From contig NZ_CP015381.1 of assembly GCF_001854245.1 (NCBI RefSeq), forward strand, positions 336,001 to 400,000: a stretch of 64,000 nt of DNA, read 5' to 3'. A program made the translations under genes and the position numbers. Below are positions 48,435 through 57,817 of the stretch, in pieces (position 1 is the first letter of the stretch; every line of letters begins with the position of its first letter). The DNA comes from Desulfococcus multivorans (GTDB lineage Bacteria > Desulfobacterota > Desulfobacteria > Desulfobacterales > Desulfococcaceae). The notes beneath the pieces are model-generated. The model did not search any database, was not told the origin of the DNA, and saw nothing but the letters and a program-made list of their open reading frames with translations.

Positions 48435-51400
48435 GGGACACTCCTTTGTGGTGTTGATGTTCTCGATACGGCCGCCCCGGCATCGGGCATACGGCCGTCC
48501 AGCACTTCCCTCAGAAAATATCCGGTGTAACTCCCGTGTGATCGGGCCACTTTCTCCGGTGGGCCCTGGGCCGTGATCCGGCCGCCGGCGCTCCCGCCCT
48601 CGGGACCCAGGTCGAGGATCCAGTCGGCCGTTTTGATGACGTCCAGGTTGTGCTCGATGACGACCACCGTGTTGCCGCCGTCCACGAGGCGCTGGAGAAC
48701 CTGAAGAAGCATCCGGATGTCCTGGAAATGGAGGCCGGTGGTGGGTTCGTCCAGAATGTAGAGGGTTTTTCCCGTGTCCCGCCTGGCCAGCTCCCGGGCC
48801 AGTTTGATGCGCTGGGCCTCGCCGCCCGAGAGCGTCGTGGCCGACTGGCCCAGCTTGACGTAGCCCAGGCCCACGTCCATGAGGGTGACGAGGATGTGGA
48901 CGATCCGGGGGTGTCCGGCGAAGAGCTCCCGGGCCTCGCGCACCGACAGGTCGAGGACGTCCGCGATGGTGTGCCCCTTGTACTTTACCTGGAGGGTCGC
49001 CTCGTTGAAGCGTTTCCCCCGGCAGGTTTCGCAGGGGACGTAGACGTCGGCCAGAAAGTGCATCTCCACCTTGATGTACCCGTCGCCGCTGCAGGCCTCG
49101 CATCGTCCGCCCTTGACGTTGAAGGAGAAGCGCCCCTTTTTGTACCCCCGCGCCCGGGACTCGGGCAGGAGGGCGAAAAAGTCCCGGATGGGGTCGAAGA
49201 CCTTGGTGTAGGTGGCCGGGTTGCTCCGGGGAGTCCGGCCGATGGCCTTCTGGTCGATGTTGATGACCTTGTTGAGATGGTCGAGCCCCTCGACGGACCG
49301 ATGTTTTCCCACCTCCAGGGCGGACTGGTGGAGGTGCCTGGCCAGGGCCGGGTAGAGGATCTGGTTGACGAGGGTCGATTTGCCGGCGCCGGAGACGCCG
49401 GTGACCGCCACCAGAAGCCCCAGAGGGATCTTCGCCGTGATGCCGGCCAGGTTGTTCTCGGCGGCGCCCTTGACCACGATCCAGTGATTGCCGGTCTCCC
49501 CGGGGCTGCGCCGCCTCTGGGGGACGGGAATCCGCTCGACGCCGGCCAGGTATCGCCCGGTCAGGGAGACGGGGTTGTTCCGGATCTCTTCGGGCGCGCC
49601 CTGGGCGACGATCCGTCCCCCCAGGAGTCCGGCCCCCGGCCCGATGTCCACGATCCAGTCCGAGGCTTCCATCGTTTCCTGGTCGTGCTCGATGACGATG
49701 AGGGTGTTGCCGATGTCCCGCAGGTGCTGAAGGGTCTCCAGGAGCTTGATGTTGTCCCGCTGGTGGAGACCGATGGAGGGTTCGTCGAGGATGTAGAGAA
49801 CCCCCGTCAACTCCGAGCCCACCTGGGATGCCAGTCGGATGCGCTGGGATTCGCCGCCGGAGAGGGTCGGTCCCTTGCGGTCGAGGGAGAGGTAGTCGAG
49901 CCCCACGTTGAGCAGAAAGCCCAGTCGGCCGACGATCTCCTTCAGGAGTTCCTCGGCGATGAGCTTCCGGTTGCCGGTGAGCTCTAAGCTGCTCAGAAAG
50001 GCGTGGGCCTCGCTAACGGTCATCTCCGTGATCTCGATGATGGACCGTCCGCCGACCCGGACGCCCAGGACCTCCGGCTTGAGCCTGCGGCCCTTGCAGG
50101 TGCGGCACGGATTCTCGGACATGAACCCGGCGTACCACCGCTTCTGGCCCTCGGACTGGGTCTGGAGGTAGCGGCGCATGAGCGCGTTGACCTCGCCCTC
50201 CCATGCCATGGTGATGTCGCCCTGGATCTTCTCGGAATCCCATCGGACTTTCATTTCCCGCCCCTTCGAGCCGTAGAGCATGAGATCCCGCTGCTGTTTG
50301 GGAAGCTTCTCCCACGGGGTGTCGAAATCGATGCCCCACCGGCGCGACATGGCGGTGAGCTTGTTGAGCCCCCAGGACCGGCTGCCGTTGTCGTTTTTCA
50401 TGAAATAGCCGCGCCAGGGAATGACGGCACCCTGCCGGATGGAGAGGGTCTTGTCCGGAACGATTTTTTCGGGGTCCATGGAAAGCTCGCTGCCGATGCC
50501 GTTGCAGTCCGGGCACATGCCCTGGGGGGAGTTGAACGAGAAGAGGGGCGGATCGAGCTCGGGATAGGCGATGCCGCAGCAGGAACGGGCTTCGCTCATC
50601 CTGAGATCCTCCCGACCCAGGACATGGACGACGAGCCGCCCCCGGCCCAGGCGCAGCGCCGTCTCCACCGAATCGGTCAGCCGCTTCCGGAAGGCCTCGT
50701 CGTCCTTGACCGAGAGCCGGTCCACCACCACCTCGATGGTGTGTTTCTTGTGCTTCTCCAGGCCCTGGATGTCCTCCAGATCCCGCACCACGCCGTTGAC
50801 CCGGACCCGGGCGAACCCGTCGGCGGCCAGATCCTGAAAAATCTTCCGGTGCTCCCCCTTGCGGTTGTCGATCACCGGCGCGAGGATCAGAATTTTGGCT
50901 CCGGGCGGGATCTCCATGATCTGGTTCACCATGCTCTGGGCATCCCCCCGGCCGACGCGACTGCCGCACCGGTAACAGTACTGTTCGCCGATCCGGGCGA
51001 AGAGGACCCGGAGGTAATCGTAGATCTCGGTGATGGTGCCCACGGTGGAGCGGGGGTTCTTGCTCGCCGATTTCTGCTCGATGGAGATGGTGGGTGAAAG
51101 CCCCCGGATGGTGTCGTAGCGGGGTTTCTCCATCTGGCCGATGAACTGGCGGGCATAGGCGGAGAGGGACTCCACGTATCGGCGCTGGCCCTCGGCAAAG
51201 ATGGTGTCGAAGGCGAGGCTCGACTTGCCCGAACCCGAGACCCCGGTGAAGACGATGAGCTTTTTCTTGGGCAGCTCCACGTCGATGTTCTTGAGATTGT
51301 GTTCCCGCGCGCCCTTGACGATGATGGCCTCCAGTTCCCCGGATGCCGGGAGAGGCTTGCGGCGTATGGAGAAAGGGGTCGGCCTTTCGGCCGGGGCTGG

Positions 51401-51436
51401 TGGGGCGGAAGGCGTGGACTTTAAGCTTTGTTTCAT
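48431..51436 (-). CDS. uvrA: Excinuclease ABC subunit A
   Basis: The 1001-residue damage-recognition ATPase of nucleotide excision repair has two ABC domains. N-terminal Walker A is [14 protein letters not shown] (near residue 66) with the signature [12 protein letters not shown]. The C-terminal Walker A is [14 protein letters not shown] with [12 protein letters not shown]. The C-terminal zinc finger is intact ([16 protein letters not shown] to CETCRGKRF). The first zinc module is altered: its first CxxC pair reads RSCCG, while the second CPDC is kept. It has a roughly 35-residue Pro/Ser-rich N-terminal extension; translation might start later. Confidence 0.96.
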   Translation of the reverse strand: MKQSLKSTPSAPPAPAERPTPFSIRRKPLPASGELEAIIVKGAREHNLKNIDVELPKKKLIVFTGVSGSGKSSLAFDTIFAEGQRRYVESLSAYARQFIGQMEKPRYDTIRGLSPTISIEQKSASKNPRSTVGTITEIYDYLRVLFARIGEQYCYRCGSRVGRGDAQSMVNQIMEIPPGAKILILAPVIDNRKGEHRKIFQDLAADGFARVRVNGVVRDLEDIQGLEKHKKHTIEVVVDRLSVKDDEAFRKRLTDSVETALRLGRGRLVVHVLGREDLRMSEARSCCGIAYPELDPPLFSFNSPQGMCPDCNGIGSELSMDPEKIVPDKTLSIRQGAVIPWRGYFMKNDNGSRSWGLNKLTAMSRRWGIDFDTPWEKLPKQQRDLMLYGSKGREMKVRWDSEKIQGDITMAWEGEVNALMRRYLQTQSEGQKRWYAGFMSENPCRTCKGRRLKPEVLGVRVGGRSIIEITEMTVSEAHAFLSSLELTGNRKLIAEELLKEIVGRLGFLLNVGLDYLSLDRKGPTLSGGESQRIRLASQVGSELTGVLYILDEPSIGLHQRDNIKLLETLQHLRDIGNTLIVIEHDQETMEASDWIVDIGPGAGLLGGRIVAQGAPEEIRNNPVSLTGRYLAGVERIPVPQRRRSPGETGNHWIVVKGAAENNLAGITAKIPLGLLVAVTGVSGAGKSTLVNQILYPALARHLHQSALEVGKHRSVEGLDHLNKVINIDQKAIGRTPRSNPATYTKVFDPIRDFFALLPESRARGYKKGRFSFNVKGGRCEACSGDGYIKVEMHFLADVYVPCETCRGKRFNEATLQVKYKGHTIADVLDLSVREARELFAGHPRIVHILVTLMDVGLGYVKLGQSATTLSGGEAQRIKLARELARRDTGKTLYILDEPTTGLHFQDIRMLLQVLQRLVDGGNTVVVIEHNLDVIKTADWILDLGPEGGSAGGRITAQGPPEKVARSHGSYTGYFLREVLDGRMPDAGAAVSRTSTPQRSVP

Positions 51437-51870
51437 AATTACCTTTTGTGTCTCGGGACGTTATTGCTGATCATCGGACAAGGGATATAATGAGGGCTTT
51501 TTCGGATTTTTCAAGAGGGGGCGGCAAGAAGACCGGTCCGGAGGATCTTCCGGCGTCGCACCCCGGATTATTGTGGGAATAAGGGAGTTTTTGATGTTGA
51601 CACGGCGTCTTCAACCTGATTTTGATCACCGTAGCGGATTCCGCCGATAAGGGCATCCGTTATCGCTCGACGCCGAAAACGGCATGCACCGTCAAAAATC
51701 TTTTGGGGTGCGGCATCAAAAAAACTACAGGTCTATCCGTTCCAATGGTATATAGAAAAGTTAATTTTCGACGTTCATGATGGTGGCCGGATGACACCGG
51801 CCCATCAAAGTCGGAAGTTGCGTTATGATAAGATGTTGACAACGTCGTAAACAAGGGAAAGGAGATCAAG
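51437..51870. other. uvrA upstream / CNNM upstream intergenic region
   Basis: A 434-bp divergent gap. It holds the short R1 copy f and AT-rich DNA but no supported gene. Confidence 0.5.
51761..51820. repeat. R1 element, copy f (short form, 60 bp)
   Basis: The left end is TTAATTTTCGACGTTCATG with GATGGTGGCCGG, and the right end is CATCAAAGTCGGAAGTTG. The inner modules are absent and ACACCGG forms the centre. It ends 50 bp before the start of the CNNM gene. Confidence 0.75.
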
Positions 51871-53232
51871 GTGGATTTGGAGGATGGAAACGGCGACTCT
51901 GCTGATTTTCCAAGGCGTTCAGGGGCTGCAGTACCGCCGGAGGCGGGTTCAGGAAGTCTTCGCAAGTCTCATGAAGCTCGGAAAGGCGGCGGAATGAAGC
52001 GAATGCATTGCGGATACCTCCTGCCGGCGGGTGTTGCCGGCGTGGTGATCGGAGCCGGGGCGGTCATGGCGGCAAGCCCGGGAAGCGGGGATGTCGCCGG
52101 TGCTTCAAATACCCATATGGACGCTGTTCTTCTCGTGACCTATGTGCTGCTCGCTCTGTTCTTCTCCTTTCTCTGTTCGGTGGCGGAGGCGGTCCTGCTC
52201 AGCATCACGCCGTCTTACATCCTCGGACAGAAAGCGCGCAGACCAAGGCTTGCGGCCCTGCTCCGACGGTTGAAGCAGGACAGAATCGATCAGTCCCTGG
52301 CCGCCATTCTGACGTTGAACACCATCGCCCACACGGTCGGCGCCATCGGTGCCGGCGCCAAGGCCGCCGACGTCTTCGGCGCGGCATGGTTCGGTGTTTT
52401 CTCCGCCGTCATGACATTGATGATCCTGTTCCTCTCCGAGATCATTCCCAAGACCCTCGGTGCCGTTTACTGGCAGAGGCTGGCGGGGGTCACGGCGCTC
52501 TTCGTGAGGGCACTGATCTCGATTCTCTATCCCCTGATCTGGATATCGGAGGGGCTGACCCGTCTCATCGCCCGCCGGAAGGCGGTGCATGTGTTCAGCC
52601 GCGACGAGTTCATCGCTATGGCCGGCATCGGGGAGCAGATCGGACAGCTCGACAAACGCGAATCCCGGATCATCCGGAACCTGTTCCGGTTCGGCTCCCT
52701 CAAGGCCCGGGATATCATGACCCCGCGAACGGTGATGCAGGGTCTTCGCGAGAACATGACGGTCACGGAGGCCCTGGCGGCCGACGACGCCCTCCCGTTC
52801 TCGCGCCTGCCGATCTACCGGAAGGATCGCGACGACATCACCGGGTTTGTTCTGAAGGACGACATGCTGCTCTCAAAATTCCGGGGGCAGGGGGATGTCC
52901 GCCTGGAAAGCCTGAAGCGTGAGATCACGACCGTCCCCGACGATATGCCCCTCTCCGGCCTCCTGGAATATCTCCTCGACCATCGTCGCCACATCGCTCT
53001 CGTGGCCGACGCTTTTGGGGCCACCGTCGGGTTGGTGACCCTCGAGGACGTGGTGGAAACGCTCCTGGGCATGGAGATCGTCGACGAGATGGACCGGGTC
53101 GAGGACATGCAGGCGCTGGCCCGGCAGCAATGGGAAAAGCGGGCCCGTGCCCTGGGCCTGGAAGCCTACAACGCGCCGTCTATATCGCCGGACACCGACG
53201 ATTCGTCGGACCCGGAGGACTCCCCGCTGTAA
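51871..53232 (+). CDS. CNNM-domain (DUF21) membrane protein with CBS pair
   Basis: The roughly 453-residue protein has four hydrophobic segments of the CNNM/DUF21 domain (FSFLCSVAEAVLLSITPSYI near residue 98; LFLSEIIPKTLGAVYW near 188). Two CBS domains follow (DIMTPRTVMQGL near 280; VADAFGATVGLVTLEDVVETLLG near 380). The CorC/HlyC-type C-terminal domain is short or missing. Relatives move or sense Mg2+/Co2+. GTG 51871 has the strongest ribosome site (GGAAAGGAG); ATG 51994, which would begin with a signal-like segment, is the alternative. Confidence 0.88.
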   Translation: MDLEDGNGDSADFPRRSGAAVPPEAGSGSLRKSHEARKGGGMKRMHCGYLLPAGVAGVVIGAGAVMAASPGSGDVAGASNTHMDAVLLVTYVLLALFFSFLCSVAEAVLLSITPSYILGQKARRPRLAALLRRLKQDRIDQSLAAILTLNTIAHTVGAIGAGAKAADVFGAAWFGVFSAVMTLMILFLSEIIPKTLGAVYWQRLAGVTALFVRALISILYPLIWISEGLTRLIARRKAVHVFSRDEFIAMAGIGEQIGQLDKRESRIIRNLFRFGSLKARDIMTPRTVMQGLRENMTVTEALAADDALPFSRLPIYRKDRDDITGFVLKDDMLLSKFRGQGDVRLESLKREITTVPDDMPLSGLLEYLLDHRRHIALVADAFGATVGLVTLEDVVETLLGMEIVDEMDRVEDMQALARQQWEKRARALGLEAYNAPSISPDTDDSSDPEDSPL

Positions 53233-53667
53233 GGTCATGCCGCCATGCCGACGGCGGAGCGAAAGGGGCTGCTCAAATCCCCCCCTGAGCCCCCTCGCAA
53301 TAAATTCGAATTCAATTTTCCACTTTCATGATGGTGAGACCGGATAGCACCGGCCTATGAAAGTCGAATGTCGAGTTTGAACTCTCCAAGCCGTTTCAAC
53401 GCCCCTCTTCTGATTTTACACTGAAAAACGACATCAGCACCTGTCTGAGAGCGGTTCTCCCCGCCCCATAAGCGTTTTGATGCGCATCGTAAAATTCTAT
53501 CGAACAGCCTTGAAGAATAGAATAAATCGATTAGAATCATTGGGAAAACAATGATATAAGAATTATATCGATAGCCATTATGAGATCAGGCGCCGGGTCG
53601 TTGAACAGGGTAACCATTGTTTTTCAACTGTCAGGGGCCGGTACCGAACCCATATCGGAGGATGAGC
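53233..53667. other. Intergenic region before the selenium cluster
   Basis: A 435-bp gap holding R1 copy g (53312-53374) and then a distinctly AT-rich stretch (about 53470-53580) that probably contains the promoter of the selenium cluster. No gene is supported in it. Confidence 0.55.
53312..53374. repeat. R1 element, copy g (short form, 63 bp)
   Basis: The left end TCAATTTTCCACTTTCAT with GATGGTGAGACCGG and the right end ATGAAAGTCGAATGTCGA surround GCACCGG. As in copy f, the inner modules are missing. Confidence 0.78.
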
Positions 53668-53877
53668 ATGGATATGAAATTTATATTTGTGTGTCCGACG
53701 CGAAACGAGGTGTTTGAAAGCGCGGATTTCACAATATTGGATAACAGGGGCGTCATAACCGACGGGTCCGGGAACAGGGTTCTGGATGCAAAGGTGGCCC
53801 TCAACGGCCCCTGCCCCTTTTGCGGCGAAAAGCATGTGTATCACGCCGGTGAGTTATCCTGTCCGTTCGGTGAATAG
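53668..53877 (+). CDS. Small zinc-ribbon-like protein at the head of the selenium cluster
   Basis: The 69-residue protein is MDMKFIFVCPTRNEVFES at its start and has a C-terminal CPFCGEKHVYHAGELSC segment, with Cys/His residues that could bind a metal. ATG 53668 is six bases behind GGAGG; ATG 53662 is in frame but too close. It ends 24 bp before the yedE start. I do not know the family. Its place suggests a role in the selenium or sulfur pathway of the next genes, which is inference only. Confidence 0.72.
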   Translation: MDMKFIFVCPTRNEVFESADFTILDNRGVITDGSGNRVLDAKVALNGPCPFCGEKHVYHAGELSCPFGE

Positions 53878-53901
53878 CGTTTCTTGGTCAGCAAAGAAAG
53901 G

Positions 53902-55005
53902 ATGAAGGGATCGATGGGGGGGAAAAATATTTTCGCAACGAAATGGGGCGTGATCGGGGTGGGGGCTGTTATCGGAATCCTGGCGCCCGTGCTGCAGAAA
54001 CTGGGCAATCCCGGCAACATGGGGATTTGCGTGGCCTGCTTTGAACGCGACATGGCCGGCGCGCTCGGTCTTCATCGGGCGGCGGTGGTGCAGTACATTC
54101 GTCCCGAGATCATCGGTTTTGTCCTCGGCGCGATGGTCGCTGCCTACATTTTCAGGGAATACAGGCCCAGAGCAGGCTCGGCACCCATTGTCCGGTTTGT
54201 TCTGGGCGTTTTCGCCATGATCGGCGCCCTGGTGTTTCTGGGATGCCCCTGGCGAGCCGTCCTGCGGTTGGCCGGCGGCGACGGCAACGCCATTCTGGGA
54301 TTGACGGGGTTAACCGTCGGCATTTGGATCGGCACCCTGTTTCTCAAATCAGGATACACCTTGGGCCGCACGCAGGCGACGCACACCGCGGTCGGTTGGA
54401 TCCTACCGCTGATCATGGTCGGGTTTCTGGTGTTGATGCTCGTATTCCCGCAGGTCGAAGGCCAGGACAAAAGCGGCGTCTTGTTTTACAGTCTCCAGGG
54501 ACCCGGCGCCATGCATGCCCCCCTGTTGTCTGCTTTGGTCGTGGGGATCGCCGTTGGTTTCCTGGCGCAGCGAAGCCGTTTCTGCACCATGGGTGCCATT
54601 CGGGATGTGGTGCTGTTCGGACAAACCCATCTGCTTTCCGGTTTCATTGCCCTGGCGGTTTTTGCGTTTTTGACCAACCTCGCACTCAACCAGTTTACGC
54701 CCGGCTTTGCCGGTCAGCCCGTGGCGCACACCCAGCATTTCTGGAATTTTGCCGGCATGGCTCTGGCAGGACTCGCTTTTGCTCTGGCCGGCGGATGTCC
54801 CGGCCGACAGCTTTTTCTCGCAGGTGAAGGGGATGGGGACGCCGCCGTATTCGTACTGGGAATGATCGTGGGCGCTGGGTTCGCCCACAATTTCGGGCTG
54901 GCAAGTTCTCCCGGCGGCGTAGGCCCTCACGGCATTGCTGCAGTGGTTGTGGGCTTTGGGGTTTGTCTGTTTGTTGGTTTTACCATGAGAAGGAAAAGCG
55001 CATAA
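53902..55005 (+). CDS. yedE: YedE-family putative selenium transporter
   Basis: The roughly 367-residue membrane protein of the YeeE/YedE family has about ten helices and the selenium-type signature LGNPGNMGICVACFERD near residue 27. Conserved Cys motifs follow (VFLGCPWRA; RSRFCTMGAIRDVVL; AGGCPGRQLF). YedE proteins co-occur with selenium use and are proposed to import a selenium compound. The start is unclear: ATG 53902, ATG 53914 and TTG 53884 are in frame. The gene is followed at once by tusA-like, DUF3343, a kinase-fold gene and selD. Confidence 0.9.
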   Translation: MKGSMGGKNIFATKWGVIGVGAVIGILAPVLQKLGNPGNMGICVACFERDMAGALGLHRAAVVQYIRPEIIGFVLGAMVAAYIFREYRPRAGSAPIVRFVLGVFAMIGALVFLGCPWRAVLRLAGGDGNAILGLTGLTVGIWIGTLFLKSGYTLGRTQATHTAVGWILPLIMVGFLVLMLVFPQVEGQDKSGVLFYSLQGPGAMHAPLLSALVVGIAVGFLAQRSRFCTMGAIRDVVLFGQTHLLSGFIALAVFAFLTNLALNQFTPGFAGQPVAHTQHFWNFAGMALAGLAFALAGGCPGRQLFLAGEGDGDAAVFVLGMIVGAGFAHNFGLASSPGGVGPHGIAAVVVGFGVCLFVGFTMRRKSA

Positions 55006-55018
55006 AAGGAGGGCTCAG

Positions 55019-55237
55019 ATGCCAGCGACAGTGGATGCGAGGGGACTTTCCTGCCCTCAGCCGGTCATTATGACCTTGAATGAAATCAAAAACGGAAAAG
55101 AGACGGATATCATCGTTCTGGTGGACACGGATACTTCCAGGGAAAATGTGACGCGAGCCGCTGAGAGTCAAGGCTGCAACATCAGTGACGTATCCCCTGA
55201 AGGGGAAGGATATCGGATTACGATCAGGAAAAGGTGA
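55019..55237 (+). CDS. yedF: TusA/YedF-like sulfur (selenium) carrier protein
   Basis: The 72-residue TusA-fold protein has the active Cys in DARGLSCPQPVI (residues 6-17) and the tail GYRITIRKR. TusA proteins carry persulfide sulfur; YedF-type members beside YedE are thought to carry selenium. AAAGGAGG precedes ATG 55019. Its stop overlaps the next start (GTGA), so it is coupled to the DUF3343 gene. Confidence 0.92.
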   Translation: MPATVDARGLSCPQPVIMTLNEIKNGKETDIIVLVDTDTSRENVTRAAESQGCNISDVSPEGEGYRITIRKR

Positions 55238-55788
55238 GCGTGCTCAGATTTTTTAAAAAGAAAAAACCGGCAGGGATAAAAAAAGATCGGAAATCGTCGG
55301 TCGATCGCGGGATTCTGGTTTTCGAAAATACAAGTGATGTGATTCAGGCTGAAAATGTTCTGAAAAAAACGGGCTGGTCGGTTCGGGTGATGGGGCCGCC
55401 GCCCGACATTCAAACCGGCTGCGATCTGGTGATCGAATTTCCGCTGATGGAAGAGTTGAACATTCTGCGGGAACTCAACAGCGTCGGTATTGAGCCGCTT
55501 TCAATCATGCCGGTCACGGCCCCGTTGCTTGAACCCGTAAGCCTGTTTCATACCAAAGATTTCGGTGATTATCTGATGGTGCGGGCGGCCAACATGAAAA
55601 TCACCGTATCCAAAAAGGATCTTAAAATCGTCAATATTTCCGGCGGCGGATGCCCGGATGTACCCTTCCTGGCCCGGGAAATGGTGGGGAAAACCCTGGC
55701 GGAAGCGCCCAGGCCCCGAGAATTGGGGCATACCCTCTGCGGCTATGCCCTTGAGCTCGCGTATGAGGCGTTATGTCGAAAATTTTAG
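55234..55788 (+). CDS. DUF3343 Se/S-carrier-like protein
   Basis: The 184-residue protein has a basic N-terminus (LRFFKKKKPAGIKKDRK). A DUF3343-type domain covers about residues 28-100 (GILVFENTSDVIQAENVL, then GPPPDIQTGCDLVIEF). An extra C-terminal half carries GGGCPDVPFLA and HTLCGYALEL Cys motifs. DUF3343 is a proposed Se/S carrier linked to YedE and SelD. GTG 55234 overlaps the tusA stop. Its own 3' end overlaps the next gene by 16 bp. The C-terminal half is longer than a lone DUF3343. Confidence 0.85.
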   Translation: MSVLRFFKKKKPAGIKKDRKSSVDRGILVFENTSDVIQAENVLKKTGWSVRVMGPPPDIQTGCDLVIEFPLMEELNILRELNSVGIEPLSIMPVTAPLLEPVSLFHTKDFGDYLMVRAANMKITVSKKDLKIVNISGGGCPDVPFLAREMVGKTLAEAPRPRELGHTLCGYALELAYEALCRKF

Positions 55789-56666
55789 GCATCGTCGGCA
55801 CGGTTCCCGATCCGCAGTTTCCGCTGACCCACGGACAGATCCGCCTGGTCGACGGACATCTGCGCATGAATGGTCGAAACATACCCGTAAACCGCGGAAC
55901 CCCCGCACTGGCGGCTGCCGCGCTGAAGGCTTCCGAATGGCTGGGGGGTGCGGAAGTGTACGCCTTCCTGGTGGGGGATACCGGTGAAGGGCACGGCAGC
56001 CGCCGGCTGTATCAATTTCTGGAACGGCATTTATCCGAATTTAATTTTGCGGTATTGACCTTTCATTATCTTCAGCCGGATGCGGATTGGCATAACAAGG
56101 TGTTGTTTGCGGTTGATGCGATGAAACCGCGGCCGATTCTGATTGCCGACGCCGGATTCATGTATGCCGCCAAGATGAGCGGGCAGGCACCCTGCTATGA
56201 TTTTTTCACGCCGGATGTCGGTGAATTGGCGTTTCTGGCGGATGAAATGGCGCCGCATCCCTTTTACACACGAGGGTTTATTCTGCACCAGGATGGTAAT
56301 GTGCCTGATTTGATCCAGCGGGCTTATACGCACGGCAATGCCGCAGCGCATCTTGTGGTAAAAGGCAAATCAGACTATATTGCGGCAAGGAAGCAGATTG
56401 TCGAAGTCGTGGATTCCCCCTCTTTTGATGCCATGGAGGCCATCGGCGGTACGGGGGATACCCTGACCGGTCTGCTGACCGTCCTGTGCGGCACGGATCT
56501 GAAACCGGTGGAAGCCGGGGCGCTGGCCGCTGAAGTCAATCGCTGGACCGGTCACTATGCCGATCCGAATCCCGCGACTCAGGTTATGGAACTGATCGAC
56601 AACATTCCACGGGCGTTGTCAAAAGCAATGGGCTTAAACCATCAGGAGAATATCCATGGCGGATAA
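55773..56666 (+). CDS. Ribokinase-fold protein (carbohydrate kinase / NAD(P)HX dehydratase-like) in the selenium cluster
   Basis: The 297-residue protein has a ribokinase/YjeF-C-type pattern. It has alternating strands with GAEVYAFLVGDTGEGHGS near residue 58, and PDVGELAFLADE and HLVVKGKSDYI in the middle. The nucleotide-binding and catalytic GGTGDTLTGLLTVLCG, with its Asp, lies near residue 227. It overlaps both neighbours (DUF3343 by 16 bp, selD by 11 bp), so it is tightly co-translated with the selenium genes. The substrate is unknown; an ATP-using step on a selenium or cofactor intermediate is only a guess. Confidence 0.8.
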   Translation: MSKILGIVGTVPDPQFPLTHGQIRLVDGHLRMNGRNIPVNRGTPALAAAALKASEWLGGAEVYAFLVGDTGEGHGSRRLYQFLERHLSEFNFAVLTFHYLQPDADWHNKVLFAVDAMKPRPILIADAGFMYAAKMSGQAPCYDFFTPDVGELAFLADEMAPHPFYTRGFILHQDGNVPDLIQRAYTHGNAAAHLVVKGKSDYIAARKQIVEVVDSPSFDAMEAIGGTGDTLTGLLTVLCGTDLKPVEAGALAAEVNRWTGHYADPNPATQVMELIDNIPRALSKAMGLNHQENIHGG

Positions 56667-57708
56667 TGATAAGAAGATGCGACTGACCAGGACGGTGACC
56701 GGCGCCGGCTGAGCGTCCAAACTGCCTCCAGGGGACCTGGACAAGGCACTTTGCGGAATAGTGTTTCCCACCGATGAAAATGTGATCGTCGGTCTGGAGC
56801 GTGCCGACGACGCCGGTGTTTACAAGATTTCGGATGATGTGGCGCTGATCCAGACCGTGGATTTTTTTACCCCCATCGTGGACGACCCCTACGGGTTCGG
56901 CCAGATTGCGGCCGCCAACGCACTGAGCGATGTCTATGCTATGGGCGGAACACCGAAGACCGCCATGAACCTGGTGGCCTTTCCGGTCAAGGAGATGGAT
57001 ATATCGATTCTGCGGCGGATCATCCAGGGAGGGCTCGACAAGCTGAGCGAGGCCGGGGTCGTGCTGATCGGCGGCCACAGCATCGAGGACAAGGAACTGA
57101 AATACGGCCTGTCAATCACCGGTGTGATCCATCCGTCTCGGGTGCTCACCAAGAAAGGACTCCGGCCGGGAGACCGGCTGGTCCTGACGAAAGCGCTCGG
57201 CACCGGAATCGTCAACACCGCCATCAAGGCGGGCATGGCGTCCGCGGACCTCACGGAAAGAATTACGCAACTGATGGTCCGGCTCAACCGGGATGCCGCT
57301 GAAATCATGTCCGCTTTCGATGTAACCGCCTGCACCGACGTCACCGGTTTCGGCCTGCTCGGACATCTGGCCGAAATGGTCTGCGGGTCGGGCGCGAGCG
57401 CGCGGATCTTTTCCGATCGGGTGCCGGTGATCCCGGAAGCGCTGGAATTCGCCGCCATGGGACTGATTCCCGCGGGTGCTTACAAAAACAGGGAATTCAG
57501 GGAGCCGATGGTCAGCTTTTCGGAAACGGTGGTGCGTGTCCGGCAGGATCTCCTGTTCGATCCCCAGACCTCGGGCGGGCTCCTGATCAGCCTCAGCGCC
57601 GGTCAGGCCGATGAACTCGTCGACGCCATGAAAAAAAGGGGTATAGCCGATGCCGCCCAGATCGGGGAAATTATCACTGGGCCGGAGGAGAGAATCCAGG
57701 TGGTCTGA
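56656..57708 (+). CDS. selD: Selenide, water dikinase SelD, containing selenocysteine (in-frame UGA)
   Basis: SelD makes selenophosphate from selenide and ATP. From ATG 56656 (MADNDKKMRLT) the frame reads GAG, then UGA at 56710-56712, then ASKLPPGDL. This aligns with the GAGCGCK catalytic segment of SelD, so UGA encodes Sec19 in place of the catalytic Cys, with Lys22 in the right place. After it come DDAGVYKISDDVALIQTVDF, AAANALSDVYAMGG, GGHSIEDKELKYGL and DPQTSGGLL, all SelD hallmarks. The product is 350 residues including Sec. CAGGAG precedes the ATG. Calling the gene from 56761 would lose the active site. Confidence 0.94.
56723..56748 (+). promoter_or_regulatory. Bacterial SECIS-like hairpin in selD
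   Basis: Starting 11 bases after the UGA, TGCC + TCCAGG pair with CCTGGA + GGCA (a CAA bulge on the 3' side) around a GGA loop. The loop begins about 20 bases after UGA and opens with G, as SelB-binding elements do. Confidence 0.65.
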
Positions 57709-57782
57709 AACCTGTACCGGCCGGGCATCTTCCCGTCGCGCCGGGCGCCGCTCGCAACGGGATTCCCGGAGATGGAATTTTC

Positions 57783-57811
57783 TTGACGTAAGCGGTGATT
57801 CAGTTTAGGTT
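57783..57811 (+). promoter_or_regulatory. Candidate promoter of a short transcript after selD
   Basis: TTGACG (57783-57788), 17-base spacer, TAGGTT (57806-57811). It is followed by a compact structured stretch and then a strong terminator, with no reading frame between. Confidence 0.4.
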
Positions 57812-57817
57812 TATTGT

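Noticed and set aside
56761-57708. selD starting at the GTG at 56761
   Set aside because: It would remove the catalytic segment. The frame continues upstream through a UGA that fits selenocysteine, to an ATG with a ribosome site.
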